Positions 33,142 to 41,519 of a DNA stretch of 64,000 bases are shown here, in pieces. Each line of letters opens with the position of its first letter. Position 1 is the stretch's first letter. The stretch comes from Clostridium cavendishii DSM 21758 (GTDB taxonomy: Bacteria > Bacillota > Clostridia > Clostridiales > Clostridiaceae). The notes under the pieces were generated by a model. It saw nothing but the letters and a program-made list of their open reading frames with translations, made no database searches and had not been told where the DNA came from. The stretch lies in contig NZ_FQZB01000018.1 of NCBI RefSeq assembly GCF_900141845.1, forward strand, positions 1 to 64,000, in the 5' to 3' direction. A program made the position numbers and the translations under genes.

Positions 33142-36033
33142 ATGAAATTTGCTAAAATTGCAAAAAAGGATATTAGTGGGATATTCCATAACAGGTTTAT
33201 TAGAGTATCTGTTGTAGCTATTATCATAGTTCCTCTATTATATAGCTTACTATATCTAGCAGCATTCTGGGATCCATACTCAAGAATGGACAAACTGCCA
33301 GTCGCGGTAGTAAATCTAGATAAAGGTGCTAATAATGATGGAAAGTATGAGAATGCAGGTTCTCAACTAGTTGATGAATTAAAATCCAATACCGAGGTAG
33401 GTTGGAGGTTTGCAAATTTAGAGGATGCGAAAAAAGGAGTAGAAGGCGAAAAATATTACTCAATGTTCGTAATTCCAGAAGATTTTTCAGCTAAGATTTT
33501 AAGTGCTAAAGATGGAAAACCAGAACAACCAAAAATTCAATATATACCAAATGAAAAGAAAAATTTCCTTGCAGCACAAATAGGTGGTAAGGTAGAAGAT
33601 AAATTAAAAGAAAAAATAACAGCAAAAGTAGTTAAACAATATACAGAGGCTACTTTTGACAAATTATTTGATGTAAAAGATGGTATGTTAAAAGCATCTG
33701 ATGGAAGTAAAGAACTTGCAGATGGAAATAAGGAAATGCTTGATGGAGTTACTAAATTAACAGATGGAATTCCAACAATGCAAGATGGTGTTTCAAAATT
33801 ACATGATGGTTCAGTTCAAGTTAAGAATGGTTTTGGAACTTTTAAATCAAAAATTGATGGTGGAGTTTCAGCAATAAATGGAGTTGATTTTTCAAAGATA
33901 CTTAACTCTAATAACTTACATATGGCTCAAAATGCTATAGGTGAGACTCAAAAAATAGCTGGTATGGACACATCTATGTTAGATCTTATTAATAAAGATA
34001 ATTTAAACTTTGGAAAGAAAACTTATGGTGATGTAAATAGTATATTAGCAAGTAATGAATTTAATACAATACTTGGAAAGCCATCAATAAATACATTATT
34101 AAATATGGATTTATCAAATCCACAAAATAAAGTAATATTAGATACTAGAGTTGCTAATGCTCAAAAATTAATAGCTGATGGAGTTGCACTTCAAACACAG
34201 CTTTCACAGCTAGAGAAACAAATGCCAAAGGAACTAGTTCAATTAGCTGGTTCAGAAGATTTATTAAAAGCTAAGTTTAGTGAAATAAAAAATACAATAG
34301 CAACTATAAATACAATGGCTGCTGGAATTAATAATATTGACTCGCAAATGAAACAAGTCAATGATTTAATGAATTATGCAGATACTTTAAATAAAAATGC
34401 AAAAAGCTTAACACAAAATATTGTTAATGATGATAACTATAAAAATTTAATAACGTCATTAGCAAAGAAACCAGATTTAGTTCAAACTCAACAGGTTTTA
34501 AAAACTTTAGATAGTTTATCCAAAAACCCGAATTTAACACCTGAAGAACAGAATAATGTTAAAATTGCAAAAGGTACAATAGAAGAGCAAGGAAAAACAC
34601 TGGCTTCTGTTTCGGGTTTATATACTAAATATAGTAGTGATGTTACAAATTTAATTAATGGCGCAAATTATTTAAATGGTAATATTAGTGGAATGAAGAC
34701 TCAATTAGATGGATTAAATCAAAAATTAAGTCAAGTAAAGCAATTTATGTCTAATAATCAAGCTTTATTAACAAAAGTAAATGCAATGCTAAATGATGAT
34801 AATGCAAAAGCTATATCACAAACAGTAAATATGGCTAACAATATTAAAGTGGATTTAGCTAAAAATGGAGAAAATTTAGATTTATTAAAGGATTTGGCGA
34901 TGTCAACTAAAGATATGCAAGCTTTAGTTCCTAAAATATCAGTAGTTAAAAATGATTTAGATGCTGCCAAACCATTAATGGATAAATTAAATACACCACA
35001 AAATTTAGCATTAATAGAAAAATCACCTGAACTTGCAGCTAAGTTAAAACAAGTTCAAAGCGAAATAAAAGATAGCCAAGATTTAATGAGAATGGCTAAT
35101 GAAAAATTAACAGAAGGTAACTTAGAAAAAGCTCAATCACTTGTAGCATCTATTCCAACTTTAAAGGATGGAGTTGCAAAATTATATGATGGTACAGTTC
35201 AATTATCAGATGGTCTTGGAACTTTAAATGGTAAGATGCCAGAACTTGCTGATGGTGGAAACAAATTAAAAGATGGAGCTACTAAACTTGCTGATGGTTC
35301 AAAAGAATTATCAGATAAATTAAATGATGGTTATACTGAGATGAATGATGGATTGAAGAATTCAAGCTCAGATATGGGTACATTTGTATCAGAACCATTC
35401 ACTATGAATAATGAAGCACTTAATGCAGTTAAAGATTACGGAACAGGATTTACTCCTTACTTCATACCACTTTCATTATGGGTAGGAGCAATAATGATGT
35501 TCTTCGTAATATCACCTAAGGTTGAAGATGAAATGGGCGCAGGTCCAAAATCTAAAGTTGCAGGTAAGTACTTATCTTATGGATTTATAGGACTATTACA
35601 GTCAGTACTTGTAAGTGCAGTAGTATTAACTTTAGGACTTAAACCAAACAATATTGTAATGTACTTTGTATTTAACATTTTAATGTCATATACATTTATC
35701 GCTATAATACAATGTCTAATATCTCTATTAGGAGATGCAGGAAGATTAATTGCAATAGTATTACTAATACTTCAATTAACATCTTGTGCGGGAACATTCC
35801 CATTAGAAGTTGTACCAGATTTATTTAAATTCTTAAATCCATTTATGCCATTTACTTATGGTGTAGCTGGTTTAAGAGAAGCTATATCAGGTTCAGATAT
35901 AAGTGTAATAGTACAGTCAGCATTTGTACTTGCATGTATAGGAATTGTATCACTGGTAATCTCAATGATATTCCAAGAAAAAGGTGAGTTACTTCAACAA
36001 AAGGTTGAAGCAAAAAAAGAGCAAGCAGCATAA
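33142..36033 (+). CDS. yhgE: YhgE/Pip-type ABC-2 membrane protein
   Basis: A 963-residue membrane protein of the YhgE/phage-infection-protein (Pip) family. One helix at about 17-37 precedes a very large extracellular region (about 40-765), which includes helical segments and repeats of the type LxDG (for example KLTDGIPTMQDGVSKLHDG). Five to six helices follow at about 780-950 and resemble ABC-2 permeases. Relatives act in type VII (ESX/WXG100) secretion or as phage receptors; the role here is not fixed. AAGGAGGGATGG precedes the ATG. The TetR gene upstream probably controls it, as with a drug or membrane-stress exporter. Its own terminator follows. Confidence 0.88.
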   Translation: MKFAKIAKKDISGIFHNRFIRVSVVAIIIVPLLYSLLYLAAFWDPYSRMDKLPVAVVNLDKGANNDGKYENAGSQLVDELKSNTEVGWRFANLEDAKKGVEGEKYYSMFVIPEDFSAKILSAKDGKPEQPKIQYIPNEKKNFLAAQIGGKVEDKLKEKITAKVVKQYTEATFDKLFDVKDGMLKASDGSKELADGNKEMLDGVTKLTDGIPTMQDGVSKLHDGSVQVKNGFGTFKSKIDGGVSAINGVDFSKILNSNNLHMAQNAIGETQKIAGMDTSMLDLINKDNLNFGKKTYGDVNSILASNEFNTILGKPSINTLLNMDLSNPQNKVILDTRVANAQKLIADGVALQTQLSQLEKQMPKELVQLAGSEDLLKAKFSEIKNTIATINTMAAGINNIDSQMKQVNDLMNYADTLNKNAKSLTQNIVNDDNYKNLITSLAKKPDLVQTQQVLKTLDSLSKNPNLTPEEQNNVKIAKGTIEEQGKTLASVSGLYTKYSSDVTNLINGANYLNGNISGMKTQLDGLNQKLSQVKQFMSNNQALLTKVNAMLNDDNAKAISQTVNMANNIKVDLAKNGENLDLLKDLAMSTKDMQALVPKISVVKNDLDAAKPLMDKLNTPQNLALIEKSPELAAKLKQVQSEIKDSQDLMRMANEKLTEGNLEKAQSLVASIPTLKDGVAKLYDGTVQLSDGLGTLNGKMPELADGGNKLKDGATKLADGSKELSDKLNDGYTEMNDGLKNSSSDMGTFVSEPFTMNNEALNAVKDYGTGFTPYFIPLSLWVGAIMMFFVISPKVEDEMGAGPKSKVAGKYLSYGFIGLLQSVLVSAVVLTLGLKPNNIVMYFVFNILMSYTFIAIIQCLISLLGDAGRLIAIVLLILQLTSCAGTFPLEVVPDLFKFLNPFMPFTYGVAGLREAISGSDISVIVQSAFVLACIGIVSLVISMIFQEKGELLQQKVEAKKEQAA

Positions 36034-36063
36034 TAAAATGTTCACCAAAATAGATAATATCCC

Positions 36064-36104
36064 CAAAATCCACTAAAGGCATATGCTTTTAGTGGATTTT
36101 CCCT
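36064..36104 (+). terminator. Terminator of yhgE
   Basis: AAAATCCACTAAA pairs with TTTAGTGGATTTT around an inner GCATATGC, giving a long stem. Confidence 0.88.
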
Positions 36105-36161
36105 ATATAAGATGTTAAAATTTATATAATTTAAAATAATATATAAGGGGAGAGTATTTAT

Positions 36162-36815
36162 ATGAGAAAGAATATTAAATTCATAATAATTGATGTCAGT
36201 TTAGCCCTTACACTAATTGTAATTATAGTTATAGGTATGAATAAATATAACTATCTTAGTAAAGATAGTATTAATAAAAATATTGAGTCAAAGGGAAATG
36301 TTGAAAGCAAAGAAAATAATATAGATGATAAAAAAGAAGATGATATTAGAAAACAAGAAATCATTAAAGAAGAAGTTAAGGAAGATAATAAAGAAGAGAC
36401 AAAGAAAACTGAAGAAGAAATAAAGAATACTCAAGATGTAAGCAATAAATCAAATAATAATAAAAGTATAAATAAAAAACAATATGAGAATAAAGCTAAT
36501 AATTATAGTAATGAGAGTAAGCAAGGAAACAGCACAACTGAGAGCAATTCAAGTAATGTAGAAAGTAATAAGACAAGTGATAATTCTAATAACTCAAGCA
36601 ATGATGAAAATAATAAAATAGATAATAAATCGAGTAATACAAGTAATTCAGAAAGTAATACTACAAATAATAACAATAGTAGTAATAGTACGAATAATAG
36701 TACAGAAAAGCCTGCAGATAATAATTCCAATAATATTAATGCTGGAAAAAATAATCAAGAAAATAATCCAAAAACAGAAGAAACTAAAAAAGTTGGTGAT
36801 GAGATAAAAAAATAA
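36162..36815 (+). CDS. Asn/Ser/Lys-rich membrane-anchored protein
   Basis: I recognise no family. 217 residues: a short basic start, one membrane helix (about 8-26), then about 190 residues of low-complexity sequence. This is first Lys/Glu-rich (about 40-95) and then Asn/Ser/Thr-rich (about 95-200), ending in a charged tail (VGDEIKK). The layout is that of a surface-exposed stalk or spacer anchored by its N terminus. There is no sortase motif or enzymatic domain. GGGGAGAG precedes the ATG, so it is likely translated. The repeat-rich sequence may vary in length between strains. Confidence 0.65.
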   Translation: MRKNIKFIIIDVSLALTLIVIIVIGMNKYNYLSKDSINKNIESKGNVESKENNIDDKKEDDIRKQEIIKEEVKEDNKEETKKTEEEIKNTQDVSNKSNNNKSINKKQYENKANNYSNESKQGNSTTESNSSNVESNKTSDNSNNSSNDENNKIDNKSSNTSNSESNTTNNNNSSNSTNNSTEKPADNNSNNINAGKNNQENNPKTEETKKVGDEIKK

Positions 36816-36859
36816 TAAAAATTTTATAGATAATAGTTAAAAAATAGATTACATAAAGG

Positions 36860-36888
36860 TTGACAGCATTTTCTAAAAGGATTAAAAT
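36860..36888 (+). promoter_or_regulatory. Promoter of tRNA-Arg(CCT)
   Basis: TTGACA (36860-36865) and TAAAAT (36883-36888), spacing 17. Confidence 0.82.
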
Positions 36889-36904
36889 ATTGTTGTTGGT
36901 TTAT

Positions 36905-36979
36905 GTCTCCATAGTTCAATGGATAGAACAGTCCCCTCCTAAGGGACAGATACAGGTTCGATCCCTGTTGGGGATACCA
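36905..36979 (+). tRNA. tRNA-Arg(CCT)
   Basis: Acceptor GTCTCCA pairs with TGGGGAT (two G-T pairs). The anticodon loop CTCCTAA gives CCT, the T arm is CAGG-TTCGATC-CCTG and CCA is encoded. Confidence 0.96.
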
Positions 36980-36991
36980 CGCTAATATAAG

Positions 36992-37025
36992 AAAAAGGTT
37001 TAACCGTAGCGGTTAAGCCTTTTTT
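36992..37025 (+). terminator. Terminator after tRNA-Arg(CCT)
   Basis: AAAAAGGTTTAACC pairs with GGTTAAGCCTTTTT. Confidence 0.88.
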
Positions 37026-37062
37026 GTTAATATAAAAAAGCAATTTAAATAAAACATATAAC

Positions 37063-37110
37063 AAAAAAGTGTAAAGTTAATACTATAGAGTATTAGTTTG
37101 CACTTTTTGT
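37063..37110 (-). terminator. Terminator of the small FN3 gene
   Basis: A long inverted repeat: AAAAAGTGTAAA with TTTGCACTTTTT and inner pairs TTAATAC/GTATTAG. It lies after the minus-strand gene at 37126. Confidence 0.82.
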
Positions 37111-37125
37111 TGTTACTATTATGGA

Positions 37126-37497
37126 TTAGGACCAAGCAGTTTGAATGCGATCATTTTTAGCTCTTACTGCATAAGTATGAGTTGAATTTGATGATAAATT
37201 TTTGTGAATATATGAAGGACTTACTGAAGATATCAATTTACCGTCAATTAACAAATCATAGCTCATTTGGCATGTAGTTTCTAGTGGAACTCTATTCCAG
37301 GTTATTTTGATAAAGTCACTACCTAAAGAGTCTGCTTTTAAGCCAGTTGGAACAGAGTAAACAGTAGGATTATCTGCTACGATATTAACAGAAGTGCTAT
37401 TACTTGAAACAGTGTTGGTAGCTGCAAAAGAAGTTAGGCTACTAGAGTTGATAAATATAATTCCGGCACATAAACTTAAGCAAAAAAGTTTTTTCAT
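37126..37497 (-). CDS. Small secreted protein with one fibronectin type III domain
   Basis: 123 residues. The signal peptide (about 1-25) is cut near SFAA. The rest reads as a single FN3 domain: VPTGLKADSLGSDFIKITWN, then YDLLIDGKLI, and YAVRAKNDRIQTAWS at the very end. FN3 domains usually continue one more strand after AWS, so the protein may be a truncated relic of a larger enzyme or a minimal module. AAGGAAG precedes the ATG, and a terminator follows the stop, so it looks like an expressed gene. Confidence 0.68.
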   Translation of the reverse strand: MKKLFCLSLCAGIIFINSSSLTSFAATNTVSSNSTSVNIVADNPTVYSVPTGLKADSLGSDFIKITWNRVPLETTCQMSYDLLIDGKLISSVSPSYIHKNLSSNSTHTYAVRAKNDRIQTAWS

Positions 37498-37588
37498 AAC
37501 ATACTTCCTTAAATTTAGAAAAAATACAATATAATGTAAATAATAACATATATGTAAAAGAGGTGCAAAGTTATTTAATTATGTTTAT

Positions 37589-37632
37589 AAAGGGAGTTTG
37601 TTATGTTGATTACTATAACAAACTCCCTTTTA
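37589..37632 (-). terminator. Terminator of the DUF3862-type lipoprotein gene
   Basis: AAAGGGAGTTTGTTAT pairs with ATAACAAACTCCCTTTT, with a short loop. Confidence 0.85.
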
Positions 37633-37639
37633 TTAATTA

Positions 37640-38209
37640 TTATTTTAAATTGAATTGAGCCTTTAATTGTAGTTTACCTTTGTTAAATGTAAAGTTGGCA
37701 TTAGCACCTGTTTTATTTATGTAAGAATACATTATTGATTCCACAGTAGCTATTTTTGTATGAGAGGTGACTTGACCTTCTCCAATTATAGCCTTCACTT
37801 GATCATAAGTCATGCCTTCTTTTACTTGATTATATTTTTCTAATGTAATATCGGAATTATTTTTTGTAAGTCCAACTTGTGCCTTACCAGTAACAACGTT
37901 ATTTTGGATAGTAATATTCATATTACTTATTCCATTTCCATTCCAAGTATACATAACTGTTTTAATTCCACCTACTTCAGAAGAGCTTGTTTCTTTTCCT
38001 TCGCCTAAAATAGCTTTTACATCATCATAACTTTGTCCCATACTAATTTTTAAGAAATTTTCATATGTTACTTTAGTATCTTCCTTCTTAATATCTTCTT
38101 TCTTAGTTTCATTACTAGAAGAGGTATCTTTTTTAGAAGCTGTACCTCCGCAACCTATAAAAGTGCTTATAGAACACACAAGCATAAGTGAGATTATTAA
38201 TTTTTTCAT
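37640..38209 (-). CDS. Lipoprotein with two SmpA/BLIP-like repeats (DUF3862-type)
   Basis: A 189-residue predicted lipoprotein. The lipobox ends at Cys20 (FIGC), followed by a Ser/Lys linker. Two tandem domains of about 65 residues begin FLKISMGQSYDDVKAILGEG and YNQVKEGMTYDQVKAIIGEG, the pattern of the small alpha/beta fold shared by SmpA/OmlA and beta-lactamase-inhibitor-like proteins. A role in wall or envelope assembly is inferred only. GGGGGAAA precedes the ATG. The inverted repeat at 37589-37628 could terminate it. Confidence 0.75.
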   Translation of the reverse strand: MKKLIISLMLVCSISTFIGCGGTASKKDTSSSNETKKEDIKKEDTKVTYENFLKISMGQSYDDVKAILGEGKETSSSEVGGIKTVMYTWNGNGISNMNITIQNNVVTGKAQVGLTKNNSDITLEKYNQVKEGMTYDQVKAIIGEGQVTSHTKIATVESIMYSYINKTGANANFTFNKGKLQLKAQFNLK

Positions 38210-38339
38210 GTATCAATTTCCCCCGTCTATATAAATTTACATATAAATATTACCATAAAAGATTTTAAAAGGCAAAAATATAAAAATATATACTATTAAA
38301 CTGAGAAAATATAGTTTTTAGTATTAACTATAATATTTT

Positions 38340-38798
38340 TTAGTTCTGTACATCTATATTAGTTGTATTTAAAAGTTCATTTGTATCTTCTAAATAAATT
38401 TCTAAAGTATAGTTTCCATCTGGAAAAGTATCATTTCCAGAAAGATAGCATTTAGTAGGTGATTTTGAATTTTTTTCATCAATACTAAAATGAACAGTAT
38501 CAGCTACATTTTCGTTGATTTTCCAAATAAATTTTATATTTGTTGGATCTCCATCTGGTACATTTTTAAAATAAACCCTACCAAAAAGACCTTTTGTATT
38601 ACTATACTTATTTGTTATTACCTCATCTTTGAAGCTATCTTTATATTCCTTTATAAACTCAACTTTTGATACTTTTGTTGAATTTTTTGTATCCTTTCCA
38701 TTAACGGTTGTCCTAAAATAACCGTTTCTACATCCAACCAAACTTATTAATCCTATACAGATACAACTAGATAATAAAATTTTTTTTAATAAATTCAT
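38340..38798 (-). CDS. Hypothetical lipoprotein
   Basis: 152 residues from the ATG at 38798, chosen because AAGGGGG lies 9 bases upstream; an in-frame ATG 36 bases earlier lacks such a site. The signal peptide ends in a lipobox (LVGC, Cys about 23). The mature part is beta-rich with no motif that I recognise. It includes YFKNVPDGDPTNIKFIWKI and YTLEIYLEDTNELL, which resemble Ig-like folds. Likely attached to the outer face of the membrane; function unknown. Confidence 0.7.
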   Translation of the reverse strand: MNLLKKILLSSCICIGLISLVGCRNGYFRTTVNGKDTKNSTKVSKVEFIKEYKDSFKDEVITNKYSNTKGLFGRVYFKNVPDGDPTNIKFIWKINENVADTVHFSIDEKNSKSPTKCYLSGNDTFPDGNYTLEIYLEDTNELLNTTNIDVQN

Positions 38799-38885
38799 AT
38801 ACTTATCCCCCTTGTTTTTCATCATTTTCATCATATTGGTAACAGGGGGATTTTAACAACTAAGGACAAAATTTTCAACTATAAA

Positions 38886-38932
38886 TAAAAAAGTGAGCAT
38901 TAAAAAGTTTAAACTTGTTAACACTCACTTTA
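38886..38932 (-). terminator. Terminator of the MFS gene
   Basis: On the minus strand AAAGTGAG pairs with CTCACTTT around the inner palindrome AAGTTTAAACTT, ending in TTTTTTATTT. Confidence 0.78.
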
Positions 38933-39013
38933 AGTTTAGAATAAATAGTTAATGAAATAATAAAATAGAAAATCTCATTTATTAAGGCACTGTAAACTAT
39001 AAATATTTTAATT

Positions 39014-40738
39014 TTACATAGAAAACTTTTTAGTAGAACCTTTTAAAAGTAAAGTAATAATAAATCCTATTAAGGCTATGATTGCAGCTGCCATGAATAG
39101 ATTGGAGAATCCAGAGTTTAATACAGATTGGAAAGTGTTTTCTATAGATATTCTTGTAGCATCTACTTGTGCTAAATAATCATTTTTCCAATTAGTTATT
39201 AAACTATCAACTGTCGTATGAGGTGGTAATTTAGTTCCTTGCATTTTAGCTTTTAGCATTGGTATAAAATTATTAATCATAGAGTTTGAAAAATCTTTAC
39301 AGGCATCAAATATAGTAGTTACATCTGCATTTTTAAATTTATCTAATAGCTCAGGAGATATACTTCCTTGACCTATATTTATATTTTGAGGTATACCAGG
39401 TACATTAGGTAATTTAACTGTTGGTATAACCTCCATAAGCTTACTAGGCATATCTTTAACAGATGAAGTTAAAAAACCTACTAGGATATTAGGAGATATA
39501 GCGACACCTATACTTCTAACAAGTGATAAAGTAGATTGAGCTGAGCTTGTTTCATCTTTTGGGGCGTATATTTGCATTAAATAGTTAAGTGGAGTACCCA
39601 TTGTAAATCCCATACCTAAGCCCATAAAAGCTAAGGCTATTATAAGGGATGTTGCAGTAGGATTTTTAGCTGTAACTAATGCTAAAATTAAACTTCCTAT
39701 AAAGGTCGAACCAAAACCTAAAATAAGTATAAATTTAGCAGAGTATTTATCTATAAGTTTTCCTCCTAAAGGAGCTGCAATACCTGAAAATATAGCCATT
39801 AATGTAACTAAATATCCGCCTGAACCAGTTTTTATCTTAAGAACATTTTCACCAAATTGAGGTATAAAAACTATTCCCATCATACCACAACCCACTATGA
39901 AACTTAGTAAAAGAGTAATAGCTATATTTTTATCTTTAAAATAGTTTAAATTCATAATAGGGTCTTCTGCTTTTTTTTCAATTAGAATAAATATAGGCAA
40001 TAAAATTAAAAATACTATAAAGTAAGGATATACAGTTGTAGATTTTATACTATTTGTGAAGTTATGAAAATCAACATTTGTTAGTCCATACATAAGAGAT
40101 AATATTAATATACTTAGAGAAATACTACCTTTAATATCCATTTTGCTTGGAGCTTTTGTGATTGTCTCGTCTTTACATCTTGAAGAGATAAGAACTACTA
40201 TTAAGCATATAGGTAAATTTATGAAGAATAAGAAGCCCCAATTGGAGTTACCTACTGCAGATAATAAAGCTGAACCTATAGTAGGTCCTAAAGTTGTAGA
40301 TATACCATAAACAGCACCTACCATACCAAGAGCTGTTCCTCTTTTCTCTGGTGGAAAGCTTTCACCAATGTAGGCTGTTGCTATTGGCATAATTCCACCG
40401 CCACCGATAGCTTGAATAACTCTAGCTATTAGTAAAAATGAGAAGTTTCCATAGAAATTTGAAAGACCACATAGTAATGATCCAATGGCAAAAACGATTA
40501 TACTAATTGTAAATATCTTTTGTTTACCGAACTTATCTGCTATTTTGCCAGCTATAGGCATTGAAACTGCATAGGCTAAAGTATATATTGTTATCATCCA
40601 TACACTTGTATTAGAAGCTATATTTAAAGAATTAGCAATAACAGTACGAGCTGGAGATACTATTCCAGTATCCATAGCACCTATAAATATTCCAAGTAGG
40701 AATACTATTAACATTAAATTTTTACTTGTTTTTTTCAT
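39014..40738 (-). CDS. MFS drug efflux transporter, 14-helix DHA2 type
   Basis: A 574-residue proton-driven exporter of the EmrB/QacA type. About 14 helices. Motif A appears as GKIADKFGKQKIF (about 64-76) and motif C as GPTIGSALL (about 153-161). Between the last two helices is an unusually large outer loop (about 430-545) with helical content, such as MINNFIPMLKAKMQG. The upstream TetR gene and shared operator suggest substrate-induced expression. AGGAGTG precedes the ATG. The substrate is not predictable. Confidence 0.92.
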   Translation of the reverse strand: MKKTSKNLMLIVFLLGIFIGAMDTGIVSPARTVIANSLNIASNTSVWMITIYTLAYAVSMPIAGKIADKFGKQKIFTISIIVFAIGSLLCGLSNFYGNFSFLLIARVIQAIGGGGIMPIATAYIGESFPPEKRGTALGMVGAVYGISTTLGPTIGSALLSAVGNSNWGFLFFINLPICLIVVLISSRCKDETITKAPSKMDIKGSISLSILILSLMYGLTNVDFHNFTNSIKSTTVYPYFIVFLILLPIFILIEKKAEDPIMNLNYFKDKNIAITLLLSFIVGCGMMGIVFIPQFGENVLKIKTGSGGYLVTLMAIFSGIAAPLGGKLIDKYSAKFILILGFGSTFIGSLILALVTAKNPTATSLIIALAFMGLGMGFTMGTPLNYLMQIYAPKDETSSAQSTLSLVRSIGVAISPNILVGFLTSSVKDMPSKLMEVIPTVKLPNVPGIPQNINIGQGSISPELLDKFKNADVTTIFDACKDFSNSMINNFIPMLKAKMQGTKLPPHTTVDSLITNWKNDYLAQVDATRISIENTFQSVLNSGFSNLFMAAAIIALIGFIITLLLKGSTKKFSM

Positions 40739-40755
40739 ATTTTTTCACTCCTTTA

Positions 40756-40768
40756 TGAACTTTGTTCA
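40756..40768 (-). promoter_or_regulatory. TetR operator upstream of the MFS gene
   Basis: Inverted repeat TGAAC-TTT-GTTCA. The same arms with a 3-base spacer occur at 41365-41377 before the tetR gene. Confidence 0.75.
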
Positions 40769-40814
40769 TTAAAATTTTAAATAAAACATTTAGACAAAAT
40801 AGCCTAAATGTAAG

Positions 40815-41348
40815 TTATAAATTGAAGCAATTATATATTTCCTCAAAACTTAAATCTTTATTCTTAGAAAACATAACCATATTGGAAATTATAAATATAG
40901 ATAATTTATCTATAGGAACAGCGTTTTTTATTTCACCTTTATTTTTATGATATGCAAGTACAGCTTCAAATGATAAATAAAGTGGACTCATTATTTTATA
41001 ATGTTCACATTTTGTTTTATTACCAGAGTAAGCCATTTCAATAAATGCATCCATATAATTCGATAAAAATGAATCTATACGTATATAGAGATCTTTGATT
41101 TTAGTTCTTAAAGGAACATCTCTTTCTATTTGATTATTAGAAAATTTAATTATAGAATTCCAATCATCGTTTAGAATTTCTATTATAAGTTCATCTTTAT
41201 TTGCAAAATAATTATATAAAGTACCTATTCCTATGCCACAGCATTTAGCAATTTCTCTTATATTAAATCCTTTATAACCATTTTCTAAAAGTGTCTTACG
41301 TCCTTGAAGTATTATTGTTTCTTTTAGGTTTGGTATTATCTTTGGCAT
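40815..41348 (-). CDS. TetR-family regulator of the MFS exporter
   Basis: 177 residues from the ATG at 41348 (MPKIIPNLKETII), chosen for the GAAAGGATG ribosome binding site; an upstream start at 41378 would overlap the operator. The N-terminal helix-turn-helix has GYKGFNIREIAKCCGIGIGT followed by YNYFANKDELI. The C-terminal helical domain is ligand-specific and unassigned. It lies 76 bases upstream of the MFS gene on the same strand. The same 13-base operator lies before both genes, consistent with autorepression and repression of the pump. Confidence 0.9.
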   Translation of the reverse strand: MPKIIPNLKETIILQGRKTLLENGYKGFNIREIAKCCGIGIGTLYNYFANKDELIIEILNDDWNSIIKFSNNQIERDVPLRTKIKDLYIRIDSFLSNYMDAFIEMAYSGNKTKCEHYKIMSPLYLSFEAVLAYHKNKGEIKNAVPIDKLSIFIISNMVMFSKNKDLSFEEIYNCFNL

Positions 41349-41364
41349 ATTAAAACATCCTTTC

Positions 41365-41377
41365 TGAACCATGTTCA
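41365..41377 (-). promoter_or_regulatory. TetR operator upstream of the tetR gene
   Basis: Inverted repeat TGAAC-CAT-GTTCA, directly before the ribosome binding site. Confidence 0.75.
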
Positions 41378-41519
41378 TATTATATAATAAAAAAACAAAA
41401 AGTTCAATAAAATTTAAATATATTATATAAGAATAATATACTATAATAAATATATAATGTGAATATAAAAAATATAGAAAAAATTCAATATAAAAACTAG
41501 TATGAAAGGTAAACAGTTT

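Noticed and set aside
33142..36033. Phage-related meaning of the Pip/YhgE name
   Set aside because: The family name comes from a phage receptor role in Lactococcus; no phage genes lie here, so it is not evidence of a prophage.
36503..36730. Leucine-rich minus-strand frame
   Set aside because: Complement of the Asn/Ser-rich coding repeat; composition artefact.
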